Below are positions 33,227 to 42,257 of a DNA stretch of 45,901 nucleotides, in pieces. Under the pieces are notes generated by a model that was given only the letters and a program-made list of their open reading frames with translations, ran no database searches and was not told the origin of the DNA. Origin of the DNA: JBCDCP01 sp039181495 (GTDB lineage Bacteria > Pseudomonadota > Alphaproteobacteria > Rhizobiales > Tepidamorphaceae); contig JBCDCP010000004.1 in the NCBI GenBank assembly GCA_039181495.1, positions 1 to 45,901 of the forward strand, written 5' to 3'. The position numbers were made by a program, and so were the translations under genes. How positions within the stretch are numbered: position 1 is the first letter of the stretch; every line of letters begins with the position of its first letter.

Positions 33227-34876
33227 CTAACGCGTCAGCCGCTTGTACTTGATCCGGCGCGGGACAATTGCGTCGGGGCCAAGCCGGCGCTTCTTGTCTT
33301 CCTCATAGGCTTCGAAATTGCCTTCGAACCACTCCACATGGCTGTCACCCTCAAAGGAGAGAATGTGGGTAGCAAGCCGGTCAAGGAACATCCGGTCGTG
33401 GCTGATGATCACGGCACAGCCGGCGAAATCCTCGAGCGCATCTTCCAGCGCGGCCAGCGTCTCGGTATCGAGATCGTTGGTCGGTTCGTCCAGCAGCAGA
33501 ACATTGGCGCCAGACTTGAGCATCTTGGCCAGATGCACCCGGTTGCGTTCACCGCCTGAAAGGCCGCCAACCTTCTTTTGCTGGTCACCGCCCTTGAAGT
33601 TGAACGCCGACACATAGGCGCGGCTGTTCATCTCACGTTTGCCCAGCTGGATAACATCGTCACCGCCAGAGATTTCTTCCCAGACAGTCTTGTCGCCTTC
33701 CAACGCATCACGGGACTGGTCGACATAGCCGAGATGCACCGTTTCACCGAGCCGGATCGAACCGTCATCGGGCTGTTCCTGACCGGTGATCATGCGGAAC
33801 AGGGTCGTCTTGCCCGCACCATTCGGCCCAATGACACCGACGATACCGCCCGGCGGCAGTTTGAAATCGAGATCATCAATCAGCAGCTTGTCGCCGAAGG
33901 CCTTGGTCAGATCGTCGGCCTCGATCACCACATCGCCAAGTCGCTCGCCCGGCGGAACAATGATCTGGGCCGTGCCCGGCGCGCGATCCTCATTGCGTTG
34001 CAGCAGTTCGTCATAAGCCTTGATGCGCGCCTTGGACTTGGCCTGCCGGGCCCTTGGGCTGGAGGCGATCCATTCGCGCTCGCGCTCCAGCGCCCGCTGA
34101 CGGGCGGCCTCCTCACGGCCCTCCTGGGCCATGCGCTTGGCCTTCTTCTCAAGATAGGCCGAATAGTTGCCTTCATAGGGAATGCCGCGGCCACGATCGA
34201 GCTCAAGAATCCAGCCCGTCACATTGTCGAGGAAGTAGCGGTCGTGGGTAATGATCAGGACCGCGCCGGGGAACTCACGGAGATGGTTCTCTAGCCAGGC
34301 GACGGTCTCGGCATCGAGATGGTTGGTCGGCTCATCGAGCAGAATGAGGTCGGGCTTGGAGAGAAGCAAACGACACAGCGCGACGCGGCGGCGTTCACCG
34401 CCCGAGAGATTGTCGACGGATGCATCCGCCGGCGGGCAGCGCAGCGCGTCCATTGCTTGTTCGACCTGGCTGTCCAGGTCCCATAGGTTCTCCGCGTCAA
34501 TCACATCCTGAAGCTTCGCGGCCTTTTCCGCATTCTCGTCGTTGTAGTCCATCATCAGCGCATTGTACTCGTCGAGAATGGCCTGCTTCTCAGCAACGCC
34601 ATCCATGACATTGCCGCGCACATCCTTGTCAGGATCCAGTTCCGGCTCCTGCGCCAGATAACCGACCTTCGCGCCGTCTGCGGCCCAGGCTTCGCCGGTG
34701 AACTCGGTATCCAGCCCCGCCATGATCCGAAGCAGCGTCGACTTCCCCGCACCATTCGGCCCCAGCACCCCGATCTTGGCATCGGGGTAGAACTGCAGGT
34801 GAACGTTCTCGAGGATCTTCTTGTTGCCGTAGGCCTTCGACAATCCGGACATGTGGTAGATGAATTCGCGTGCCAT
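33227..34876 (-). CDS. ettA: Energy-dependent translational throttle protein EttA (ABC-F)
   Basis: Ribosome-associated ABC-F ATPase that gates the first elongation steps according to energy charge. The 549-residue protein begins MAREFIYHMSGLSKAYGNKK and contains two ABC domains, each with Walker A (GPNGAGKSTLLR, GPNGAGKTTLFR), signature (LSGGERRRVALCR, LSGGERNRVHLAK) and Walker B (LILLDEPTNHLD, VLLLDEPTNDLD). The linker (PtIM) has the EttA-like SPRARQAKSKARIKAYDELL. The start at 34876 fits the family; 20 extra codons to 34936 are not used. Cytoplasmic. Confidence 0.96.
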   Translation of the reverse strand: MAREFIYHMSGLSKAYGNKKILENVHLQFYPDAKIGVLGPNGAGKSTLLRIMAGLDTEFTGEAWAADGAKVGYLAQEPELDPDKDVRGNVMDGVAEKQAILDEYNALMMDYNDENAEKAAKLQDVIDAENLWDLDSQVEQAMDALRCPPADASVDNLSGGERRRVALCRLLLSKPDLILLDEPTNHLDAETVAWLENHLREFPGAVLIITHDRYFLDNVTGWILELDRGRGIPYEGNYSAYLEKKAKRMAQEGREEAARQRALEREREWIASSPRARQAKSKARIKAYDELLQRNEDRAPGTAQIIVPPGERLGDVVIEADDLTKAFGDKLLIDDLDFKLPPGGIVGVIGPNGAGKTTLFRMITGQEQPDDGSIRLGETVHLGYVDQSRDALEGDKTVWEEISGGDDVIQLGKREMNSRAYVSAFNFKGGDQQKKVGGLSGGERNRVHLAKMLKSGANVLLLDEPTNDLDTETLAALEDALEDFAGCAVIISHDRMFLDRLATHILSFEGDSHVEWFEGNFEAYEEDKKRRLGPDAIVPRRIKYKRLTR

Positions 34877-35036
34877 CCGCGCTGCTCCAACCTTGCAATG
34901 ACGGGAAGAGGGGCCAAACGCCTGCCCTATCGTCAAGTCGAGCGAAGCATGGCCTCTTGTTGCGCGCTATCTAGGCGATTGTCGCGCCTTTGCGCAATGG
35001 CTGAGACGGCCGTGATCCGACAGTGATGTCCACGCA

Positions 35037-35069
35037 AAAGAAAAGCCCCGGAAACGGTGTTCCCGGGGC
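35037..35069 (-). terminator. Intrinsic terminator after the BA14K-like gene
   Basis: Minus strand: 10-base stem (35069-35060 with 35054-35045, one G-U pair), loop CACCG, then TTTTCTTTT. It lies 24 bases past the stop codon. Confidence 0.85.
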
Positions 35070-35092
35070 CAAATTGTCTGATGCGACGTCGG

Positions 35093-35458
35093 TTAGCCCC
35101 AATAGGGCGAGCGGCACTGGCGCACATGACCCGAATAGGCAACCCACGTGTTGTCGTAAGGGTCATAGGAGCGATAGCGGTGATGGCACCAGCGGCGATG
35201 CGCTTCAGCCGCGTCATACCGATAGACGTGACGGTGCTGATAAACATGACGATGCGGACGGCCGTAATAATAGTGCTGGCCGTAGTAATGCCGGTCGTAA
35301 TGATGGCGCGTGATGACGTGCCCTGCCACACCGCCGATGATCAATCCGGCAACCAGTCCGCCATCGGCCTTGGCTGGCGCAGTATCAGCCGCCAGGCCAC
35401 CCACGGCCAGGAGTGCAGATAGGCCGAATGCAGCCGCAATCTTGGAGAATCCGGTCAT
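35093..35458 (-). CDS. BA14K-like exported protein
   Basis: 121 residues. A signal peptide (MTGFSKIAAAFGLSALLAVG, with cleavage near AKA at 28-30) is followed by a Gly/Val-rich hydrophobic stretch (GGLVAGLIIGGVAGHVI) and a His/Tyr-rich segment. The end WCHHRYRSYDPYDNTWVAYS plus two terminal Cys-containing turns resembles the BA14K family, first known as an immunoreactive lectin-like Brucella protein. ATG at 35458 has GAGGGA six bases upstream, better than ATG 35464. A terminator follows directly. Role unknown, probably periplasmic or surface. Confidence 0.78.
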   Translation of the reverse strand: MTGFSKIAAAFGLSALLAVGGLAADTAPAKADGGLVAGLIIGGVAGHVITRHHYDRHYYGQHYYYGRPHRHVYQHRHVYRYDAAEAHRRWCHHRYRSYDPYDNTWVAYSGHVRQCRSPYWG

Positions 35459-35744
35459 AAACATTCCCTCGGTTGGGGCCGGCCAAGTGCACAACGACAC
35501 TGTGTTCCGGCCTGTTCAATCACCGCATCCTTGCGCCACCTGCCCCAGATGGCTGTCTCCCCTACATTTTCACCGTAGCATGTTGATTCGGTGTTGTCCG
35601 CAATTAGCTGGAAACCCGGTTAAGGCGAGTTTCCTCTCGCTCTTGGGCCGTCACCCGATACGTCCTGGAACCGGCCATCTCTTCGGTATGCGACAGCACT
35701 TCGGCGACATTCTCCAAGGCAAAATCAGATCCAGAGCGTTGGGC

Positions 35745-36719
35745 TCATAACCCCCTGATCGGCGAGCCCACGAAGCGTATCAGGGGACCATCGTCTTTAC
35801 CGCCAAGCTCACCAAACCGGTCCTGGCCAATCTCACGAATGGCGTTTCCGAAGGCGGAATAATCGTCGAGCCGAACACTGTCCTTGCGCATCATCAGGCC
35901 GACTTCCCGCAGTCCCGCAATGTCCTCGACCCGCTTGACCACAATACCCTGCGTGCCGGCGATCTCGAATCGCGCGTAGAGCGCAGGAAAAACCGAGATC
36001 CCCATGTTCATGGCAACCATCTGGCGCAACCCATCAAGGCTGGTCCCCTCATAGCCGTGCATGATCTCGGCACCGACCTCTTCAGCGAGCTGCTGGACCA
36101 CCTGATTGAGCCCGTGTCCGCGGCCCAAGGTTAGCATCCGGTGCCCCTTGAGATCGCGCGCCCGCAATCTCTCCTGTTCCGCAAGAACATGGTTCTCCGC
36201 CATGCCGACAAGCAGCATTTCTTCGACCAGCGGCATCCATGCGAGCCTGTCATCGCTGATTGGCTCGGTCGTCAGCGCCAGATCGAGCTGTCCGTCAGAG
36301 ACGCCAGACAACAGTTCGCCGGGCCGGTCCTCCCGCACGAACAGTTCGAGCTCGGGAAACCGCTCGCGCAAACCCGGCAGGATCGACGGCATGAAATAGG
36401 GACCGAATGTGGGCTTCATCCCCAGACGCAGAACGCCGCCGAGATTTCCGCGCACCCGAGACGCCTCATCGACCAGCTGATCCACCTGTGTGAGAATCTC
36501 GCGGGCCCGGCGATACAGTTTTTCGCCGATCGGCGTCGGCCACACCCCGCTGCCGCCACGCTGCAGCAGCTTGGTACCCAGCCGTTCCTCCATCACGCGA
36601 ATCTGCGCTGACAATGTCGGCTGCGTTGCATGAACCTTTTCGGCGGCACGACCGAAGTGTTCCGCCTCCACAACAGAGGCAAAATACTCCAACTGACGCA
36701 GTGTCGGTCGTCCGGACAT
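35745..36719 (-). CDS. OxyR-like LysR regulator lacking cysteine
   Basis: 324 residues. The winged helix (7-66; FGRAAEKVHATQPTLSAQIR) and the following LGGVLRLGMKPTFGPYFMP are typical of proteins annotated as hydrogen-peroxide-inducible gene activators. In OxyR the peroxide-sensing Cys lies in GHC; the aligned place here is GHG (201-203, LTLGRGHGLNQ), and there is no cysteine anywhere in the protein. Thus it cannot use the OxyR disulfide switch. An OxyR-type operator lies 85 bases upstream, so DNA specificity may be retained while the signal differs. Start ATG 36719 is chosen from family alignment; 36746 would add nine residues. Confidence 0.88.
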   Translation of the reverse strand: MSGRPTLRQLEYFASVVEAEHFGRAAEKVHATQPTLSAQIRVMEERLGTKLLQRGGSGVWPTPIGEKLYRRAREILTQVDQLVDEASRVRGNLGGVLRLGMKPTFGPYFMPSILPGLRERFPELELFVREDRPGELLSGVSDGQLDLALTTEPISDDRLAWMPLVEEMLLVGMAENHVLAEQERLRARDLKGHRMLTLGRGHGLNQVVQQLAEEVGAEIMHGYEGTSLDGLRQMVAMNMGISVFPALYARFEIAGTQGIVVKRVEDIAGLREVGLMMRKDSVRLDDYSAFGNAIREIGQDRFGELGGKDDGPLIRFVGSPIRGL

Positions 36720-36803
36720 CGGGCACTCGATCTCTCTGCAAGCCAATCCCGAAACTACGTATTTCGACGTAAGTCACGGACTCTTAGGCTGAATTTTCTT
36801 ATA

Positions 36804-36840
36804 ATAGATAATCTCTATCACAAACACCGATACAATCTAT
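36804..36840. promoter_or_regulatory. OxyR-type operator, two half-sites
   Basis: OxyR binds ATAGnTnnnAnCTAT twice, 7 bases apart. Here 36804-36818 matches 9 of 10 fixed positions and 36826-36840 matches 8 of 10, with exactly 7 bases between. The site is in the divergent region of the OxyR-like gene and a 37-residue peptide gene. Confidence 0.6.
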
Positions 36841-36866
36841 TTGAATTATTGCCGCCAACGAATAAT
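36841..36866 (+). promoter_or_regulatory. Possible activator-dependent promoter for the 37-residue peptide
   Basis: TTGAAT (36841-36846) directly abuts the OxyR-type site, and AATAAT (36861-36866) follows after only 14 bases. The short spacer makes it weak alone, which would suit activation by a regulator bound just upstream. Tentative. Confidence 0.25.
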
Positions 36867-37000
36867 TCTCAGCGACATGCAGAGGGGGCCACATTGCTGG
36901 CTTTCCGGCAACATCGCCCCCCGACAGCCTTCCGGCTAGGAGTGTTGGCTCCCTTTGCATGACCTTGCTGGACAGCTGGCAAGTCGCAGGAGGACGATCA

Positions 37001-37114
37001 ATGTCAGACAAGGAAGTCCATGACGAGGACGTAAGAGAAAGCCCAGGGCAAATCGCAGCTTGGGTTGTTGGTATCATCGCTGCAACCGGTGGCGCGACAC
37101 TACTGATCACCTGA
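37001..37114 (+). CDS. 37-residue membrane peptide
   Basis: MSDKEVHDEDVRESPGQ forms an acidic soluble head, and residues 18-37 a single hydrophobic helix ending GGATLLIT. AGGAGGA, a near-perfect ribosome site, lies 7 bases before the ATG, which with the terminator 41 bases after the stop makes this small gene credible. It is divergent from the OxyR-like regulator, with the OxyR-type operator between, and may be its target. The acidic head plus C-terminal helix suggests a tail-anchored peptide with its head in the cytoplasm. Function unknown. Confidence 0.65.
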   Translation: MSDKEVHDEDVRESPGQIAAWVVGIIAATGGATLLIT

Positions 37115-37154
37115 CGCAAAGTTCCGCACCCCTAGTGCGATACAGTCTCAAAGA

Positions 37155-37179
37155 AGCGGCGCTGAGCGCCGCTTTTTTT
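37155..37179 (+). terminator. Intrinsic terminator after the 37-residue peptide gene
   Basis: AGCGGCGC (37155-37162), loop TGA, GCGCCGCT (37166-37173), then a T-run to 37179. Strong GC stem with seven T including the last stem base. Confidence 0.88.
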
Positions 37180-37243
37180 GTGCGTTGTCAGGTCTTGTGA
37201 TCGTTCTTTACCGCCTCATGTCCGAGCCTGTAGCCTCGACAGG

Positions 37244-38287
37244 ATGATGCGAACACAAGGGACGATTCGGTCGGCACCATTTACAACCGCAGCTGTGCTG
37301 GTGCTGCTTGGCGCATCTGCAGCCAGATCAGACCAGCCCGAACTGGATTTGCCGCTGGACTGCCCGTCCTCGGGTTGCATCATCCAGAGCTTTGTCGATG
37401 TCGATCCTGGTCCTGGCTGGCTGGATCACGCCTGCGGATCGGCAAGCTATAATGGTCATACCGGCACCGATCTGCGGTTACCCGATCTTTTGCAGATGGC
37501 AGAAGGTGTTCGCGTCCGCGCGGCGGCAACCGGTGTTGTCACTGCGACGCGTGATGGCATGCCAGACCGCTACTACGAACGGAGCGAAGAGGCAGCACTG
37601 CAGGGACGGGGCTGCGGCAATGGCGTTGTCATCGATCACGGTAGCGGCTGGACCACGCAATACTGTCATCTCAAAGAAGGGAGTGTGCAGGTCCGCGAGG
37701 GTGATCGGCTGAATGCCGGCGATCCGATCGGGATGATCGGACTCTCGGGCCGCACGGAGTTTCCTCACCTTGAGCTGATCGTCCGCCAGGGTGACCGCGT
37801 CGTCGATCCGTTTGCAGTCAAGGGTGAGGTCCTCAGCAACGATGAGAGCAACAGCCATCCTGGCTGCGACGCGCAAGACACCGCAACCATATGGAGCGAG
37901 AGTGCAGCGGCTCAGTTGCCCTATCCCGATGCGCTGATCATCAATTCAGGTCTTGCCGATGCGGTGCCGTCTCTGCGCGAGGTCGACAATCGTGCCCGCA
38001 CTCTTCTGAAGCTCAACACTCAGACACCAGCTTTGGTGGCCTATGGACGAGCCATCAATCTCAAGACCGGAGATGTGCTCCGCGTCAGTCTGCGCGATGC
38101 TGCTGGCGGTGTTCTGGCAAGCGGAGAGTCGGATCCGATGGTCAATCCGCGGGCTCAACAAATGCAGGCAGCAGGTATTCGCCGCCCCGCTGCGGGTTGG
38201 TCCGCCGAAGGATACACCGCGCTCATCGAAGTGCTGCGCAATGGCGCAACGCACCGCAAGGAAGAGCTTATGATCAGCGGCCCCTGA
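37244..38287 (+). CDS. M23-family (LytM-like) peptidase with altered zinc motif
   Basis: 347-residue exported protein: a signal peptide (APFTTAAVLVLLGASAARSD, cleavage about residue 28), an M23 domain (about 60-190), and a C-terminal beta-rich domain (about 225-345). First zinc motif H72-x3-D76 (NGHTGTDLRLP) and catalytic H142 (QYCHLKEG) are present, but the HxH motif reads HLE (H175, E177), so the third zinc ligand is Glu or missing. Cysteines C40, C45, C64, C124, C141 and C213 suggest disulfides. It may be an endopeptidase using Glu as ligand, or a non-catalytic LytM regulator. Start is at ATG 37244 or the next one at 37247. Confidence 0.82.
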   Translation: MMRTQGTIRSAPFTTAAVLVLLGASAARSDQPELDLPLDCPSSGCIIQSFVDVDPGPGWLDHACGSASYNGHTGTDLRLPDLLQMAEGVRVRAAATGVVTATRDGMPDRYYERSEEAALQGRGCGNGVVIDHGSGWTTQYCHLKEGSVQVREGDRLNAGDPIGMIGLSGRTEFPHLELIVRQGDRVVDPFAVKGEVLSNDESNSHPGCDAQDTATIWSESAAAQLPYPDALIINSGLADAVPSLREVDNRARTLLKLNTQTPALVAYGRAINLKTGDVLRVSLRDAAGGVLASGESDPMVNPRAQQMQAAGIRRPAAGWSAEGYTALIEVLRNGATHRKEELMISGP

Positions 38288-38316
38288 ATGAGCCGCTTAG
38301 TTCGCGATGTCGGAGC

Positions 38317-38835
38317 TTAGATCGCGGGAATCCGGCGATAGTCGCTGCGGAAATAACCGAGACCGTCGCCACCTCGTGACCCAAACGCTTCAATCTCGGC
38401 GATAAGGATCATGTGGTCGGCCGCCGTCACGCGGTCGACGACCTTGCAGTCAAACCATGACAGCGCCCCGTTGAGAATGGGCGAACCGCTGGCGGCGGGC
38501 TCCCAACGCACCTTGTTGAACCGGTCATCGTCGTCGCTTGCAAACAGCCGCGACACCAGCTCCTGGTTCCCGGCCAGCACACTCACAGCGTAGTGCTCGG
38601 CGCGCTTGAATTCCTCAAAGCTCCGAACCTGATCACCAACACAAATGAGGCACAGGGGCGGGTGCAGCGAAACCGAGGTGAAGCTGTTCGCCGTGAACCC
38701 GCGCGGCTCTCCATCTTCGGCGATAATCGTAGCGACCGTTACACCGGTGACGAAGCAACCGAACGCGCGCTTCAGCTGGTCGATCTGCTCATCCTCGTGG
38801 ACCAGCTCTTCGTCGATGGCATACATGTCTGTCAT
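38317..38835 (-). CDS. Flavin reductase-like FMN-binding protein
   Basis: 172 residues of the flavin-reductase split-barrel family. After an acidic N-terminus the core reads LKRAFGCFVTGVTVATI, then GFTANSFTSVSLHPPLCLIC (FMN-binding strands), and FDCKVVDRVTAADHMILIAEIEAFG near the end. Such proteins supply reduced FMN/FAD to partner monooxygenases, or serve as small oxidoreductases; no monooxygenase gene is adjacent. It lies 75 bases downstream of the transglutaminase operon on the same strand, so it may or may not belong to it. It converges with the M23 peptidase gene. Confidence 0.88.
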   Translation of the reverse strand: MTDMYAIDEELVHEDEQIDQLKRAFGCFVTGVTVATIIAEDGEPRGFTANSFTSVSLHPPLCLICVGDQVRSFEEFKRAEHYAVSVLAGNQELVSRLFASDDDDRFNKVRWEPAASGSPILNGALSWFDCKVVDRVTAADHMILIAEIEAFGSRGGDGLGYFRSDYRRIPAI

Positions 38836-38910
38836 AGGTATCGCATTCTACGCTCAAAACGGTGAAGGCGCGAACTGGCGCCGGTGACGCCGAAAGTCAA
38901 CCGCCCAGCA

Positions 38911-39795
38911 TCAATCTCCCGCAGGGAGAACATCGACCGCCACCGTGTGTGTTTCCTGTTCGCTTGCCAGAATGACGCCGTCAATCGGCGAAACGTCCGC
39001 ATAGTCCCGTCCAACAGCAACGATAATGTGATCAACGCCGGCAACACAGGCATTGGTCGGGTCGAAGCCAACCCAGCCCAACGCATCACCACACCACACA
39101 TCGACCCACGCATGCATTGCATCCGCGCCCTCAAGCCTTGGCTGCCCGGGCGGCGGCTCGGTCCTGATAATCCCGCTGACATAGGCGGCCGGCACCCCAA
39201 GTCCGCGGCATCCTGCGATCATTATGTGGGCGAAATCCTGACAGACGCCCTGCCGCATCTCGAACGCCTGTGCCGGCGGCGTGGTCGTATCGGTTGTCCC
39301 CGGCTCATAGGTAAACTCGGACCTGATACGCTGCGCCAACGCGAGCGCAGATGCAAAGATCGACCGGTTCGAACCGAAGTCGAGCTCCTGAGCGACATAT
39401 GCGGTGATTGGTTCGGAACGCTGGACCATCCGGCTGTCACCAAGGTGGTGGACAGGTGACGGCGGCGAGAAGTTCCGGCTTTCAGCGACGTCCTGAACTA
39501 GCGCCTGAACCGTCGGTGAGATGTCCAAGTCGCTAACCGGCGGCGAAACGTTGACGTCTGCCAATAGCCGGATCGACAGCGCGTCATGCGGATAATCGTA
39601 ATGGGCAAATGAAACGGCGTTGCCGAAATAGTCGGTCCGGGAGTCGATGGCATCCGGCTCGGGATCGATCTCCAGACTTGCGGAACTGACGATTTGGTTT
39701 CTGCGGCTGATGGGTCGCAGCCTGAGGCAATGATCGGCCGCCCCGATCGGTGTGCCGTAGTCGTAGTCGATGGCCAACTGCACGAGATAGCGCAT
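38911..39795 (-). CDS. Transglutaminase-like cysteine protease, small form
   Basis: 294 residues: an N-terminal beta domain (Bact_transglu_N, about 1-95) and a transglutaminase-like core with catalytic C185 (RQGVCQDFAH), H228 (DAMHAWVDVW) and D245 (GFDPTNAC). In bacteria this fold usually acts as an isopeptidase or protease, but transfer is possible. No signal peptide, so cytoplasmic. The ATG shares one base with the stop of the ATP-grasp/alpha-E gene (TGATG), making it the third member of a coupled operon. Confidence 0.9.
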   Translation of the reverse strand: MRYLVQLAIDYDYGTPIGAADHCLRLRPISRRNQIVSSASLEIDPEPDAIDSRTDYFGNAVSFAHYDYPHDALSIRLLADVNVSPPVSDLDISPTVQALVQDVAESRNFSPPSPVHHLGDSRMVQRSEPITAYVAQELDFGSNRSIFASALALAQRIRSEFTYEPGTTDTTTPPAQAFEMRQGVCQDFAHIMIAGCRGLGVPAAYVSGIIRTEPPPGQPRLEGADAMHAWVDVWCGDALGWVGFDPTNACVAGVDHIIVAVGRDYADVSPIDGVILASEQETHTVAVDVLPAGD

Positions 39796-42257
39796 CAGTA
39801 GCGCCCATCGGGCTGAGCATCTGACTGATCCGCATGGGCGGCCGTCCGAAAATAGGTCGAGCCGAGCATGTTTGAGATTTCACCGAGACGCCAGGACACA
39901 TCGTTGAGGAAGTCCTGACCAGCCTGGGCAGGACTGATGGTCTGCAAATCGGTCTGCAGCTTCCTGACGCTTCGCTCGAGCGGAGTGAGAGGTTCGCCTG
40001 GCCTGCGGCCCGGCAATGCATCAACATGTTCCGCAAGCGCCTCCACCTGGAACGCCACCGAGCGGGGATTGTTGGGATCCAGCACAACAAGATCGATCAC
40101 CGAAGCAATTGATAGCGATGCCGCGTAGCGCCGCCGATGGGTCATCAAGCTATCGGAAATCTCCAGCATGGCATCGAGCGTGCCAAATGGCGGATCATCG
40201 AGCCGCAAGGCCATGGCCGATCGCGCGATCAGGATGCCGCGCTCAATCCGCCGACCGGTCTCGAGAAAGTGCCAGCTGGCAAGCCGGTACATGTTCTCCT
40301 GGGCAAGCCCCGAAAACGCGGCAAGGCGCGTAAGCACATCGGTGATCGCCTGGATCGCCCGGTTGCCGATTTCAAATCCGGGACGCGTCGACTCAAGCGC
40401 TTCAAGCAAGGTGCGCAATGTGCGCCATGCATCGGGCGAAAAGCGGTCGCGGATCGCCGAAACCGATGCTTCGGCCTGACCGATGGTCTCCACCAGACGA
40501 TCATGGATCGTTTTGCCTTCTTCGATGCCATACTCGGCAAGCGCTGTCTCAATGGCCTCAAGTGCGGGGTTGGAATGGGCATTGATTTCCGCAGCCCGCA
40601 CCGCGTGAGCCCGATACAGCCGCAACAGCATCTCCGCCCGCTCGACATAGCGGCCAAGCCAGAACAGGCTCTCCGCGGAGCGGCTTGGCAATGTGCTCGG
40701 CAAACGGCGGACATAGTCCTGATCGTCATTCGGCAGGAGCGTCACGGGCGGAATTGGCACCTGCGAAACAACCCACATGTCGGCCGCACGGCCGCCACTT
40801 TGCATGTTGATCGCGCGGGTATCGATGGACGCAACCTCGGTCGTGTCGGCGACCCTGCAGAAACCACCCGGCATAACTGACCAACCGTCCCGGTCCCGCG
40901 CCAGATAGGCCCGAACCACGAATGGACGCGGCATCAGCCGACCACCATCCCAGACCGGTGTCGTGGAGAGCTGAACCAGTTCCTGACCAACAACCAGATC
41001 ACCGCGGCTGCGGATGGTCGCCTCGATCGCCATGCGCTCATTGTCCGGCAAGCTGGCTGCCGGAACCGCAAGGTTGCCCTCGGCCAGATCGATGCCGGGC
41101 ATGGCTGGCGCCAATGCGAGTGTGTCGAGATGATCGAGCACGTGCTCGCGCTCGGATTCCTGGCCGCACCACCATGTCGCGACATGCGGCAGTTTCAGTT
41201 CTCGGCCATAGAGCGCTTTGGACAGTTTGGGCAGGAAGCCCATCAAGGCGCGTGACTCCAAGACCCCCGTGCCGATCGCATTGACCAGCGCCACGCCGCC
41301 CATCCGAACCGCCTGAACAAGGCCGGGCACACCGATCCGCGACGACGCATCGAGTTCCAGCGGATCGAGATAGTCGCTGTCGAACCGCCGCCAAAGCACA
41401 TCGACCGGCATCGGACCAGACACGGTGCTGACCATGACGCGCCCATCGCGGACGATCAGATCACCGCCCTCTAGCAGCAGGAAGCCGAGATAGCGGGCGA
41501 GATAGACATGCTCGAAGTAAGTCTCGTTGTGAGGACCGGGGGTCAGAACACCAACTCGTGTCGATCCCTCTGACGCAAGCGCCCCAAGCGCATCACGAAA
41601 GACCTGAAAGAAGCGCGCCAGCCGATTGACCTCGACCTCGCGGAACGCGTCAGGAAACGCACGCGAGACCGCAACCCGGTTCTCAAGCGCATAGCCCGCT
41701 CCTGACGGCGATTGGGTTCGGTCCGACAGGACCCACCAGCGACCATCCGGCCCGCGCCCAAGATCAGCAGCATAGAACTGCAGAAAGTGACCGTCCTTGG
41801 GCTGAACACCGACCAGCGGACGCAGGAATTCCGGATTTCCGCCGATCAGTGAAGCCGGCAGAAGACCATCGCGAACAAGGGTGCCACGGCCATACAGGTC
41901 GGCAACGATGGTTTCCAGCAGCTCGGCCCGATCAATCAGTCCCTCGGCAACCTGGTCCCATTCCGCCTCGGGAAGGATGACCGGGATATGGCTCAGAGGA
42001 AATTGACGTTCGGATTGGGATTGGTCGTAGAAGCGATAGGAGACACCAGCCTCGCGCATGTACTGGTCGGCGTAGGCGCGACGCTCCTCAACCACTCTTG
42101 GTCCCATTGAACGCAGGCGTTCGGCAAAGTGCCGCCAATGCTTGCGGGGCTGACCGTCAGGTTGCACCGCTTCGTCATAGACACCAACCAGCGGACGATA
42201 GTCTGCAAAGAGATCCGTCTCAGGCACCGCGTTCAGATCCGTTGACGCGGAACTCAT
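39795..42257 (-). CDS. Circularly permuted ATP-grasp protein fused to alpha-E domain
   Basis: 820 residues. About 1-500 is a circularly permuted ATP-grasp domain (COG2308 type; LVGVYDEAV at the start, RWWVLSDRTQSPSGAGYALE, VLTPGPHNETYFEH, then GDLIVRDGRV and RPFVVRAYL). About 525-800 is an all-helical alpha-E domain (COG2307 type; RSAESLFWLGRYVERAEMLL at its start). These two are separate genes in many bacteria and are fused here. ATP-grasp enzymes form amide bonds; Iyer and co-workers predicted by comparative genomics that such sets make or modify peptides. Start overlaps the upstream transglutaminase stop (ATGA) and the stop overlaps the next start. Confidence 0.9.
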   Translation of the reverse strand: MSSASTDLNAVPETDLFADYRPLVGVYDEAVQPDGQPRKHWRHFAERLRSMGPRVVEERRAYADQYMREAGVSYRFYDQSQSERQFPLSHIPVILPEAEWDQVAEGLIDRAELLETIVADLYGRGTLVRDGLLPASLIGGNPEFLRPLVGVQPKDGHFLQFYAADLGRGPDGRWWVLSDRTQSPSGAGYALENRVAVSRAFPDAFREVEVNRLARFFQVFRDALGALASEGSTRVGVLTPGPHNETYFEHVYLARYLGFLLLEGGDLIVRDGRVMVSTVSGPMPVDVLWRRFDSDYLDPLELDASSRIGVPGLVQAVRMGGVALVNAIGTGVLESRALMGFLPKLSKALYGRELKLPHVATWWCGQESEREHVLDHLDTLALAPAMPGIDLAEGNLAVPAASLPDNERMAIEATIRSRGDLVVGQELVQLSTTPVWDGGRLMPRPFVVRAYLARDRDGWSVMPGGFCRVADTTEVASIDTRAINMQSGGRAADMWVVSQVPIPPVTLLPNDDQDYVRRLPSTLPSRSAESLFWLGRYVERAEMLLRLYRAHAVRAAEINAHSNPALEAIETALAEYGIEEGKTIHDRLVETIGQAEASVSAIRDRFSPDAWRTLRTLLEALESTRPGFEIGNRAIQAITDVLTRLAAFSGLAQENMYRLASWHFLETGRRIERGILIARSAMALRLDDPPFGTLDAMLEISDSLMTHRRRYAASLSIASVIDLVVLDPNNPRSVAFQVEALAEHVDALPGRRPGEPLTPLERSVRKLQTDLQTISPAQAGQDFLNDVSWRLGEISNMLGSTYFRTAAHADQSDAQPDGRY

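Noticed and set aside
38875..38895. GC-rich inverted repeat between the transglutaminase and flavin reductase genes as terminator
   Set aside because: Five-base stem with no adjacent T-run; too weak to claim, so the flavin reductase may still be co-transcribed.
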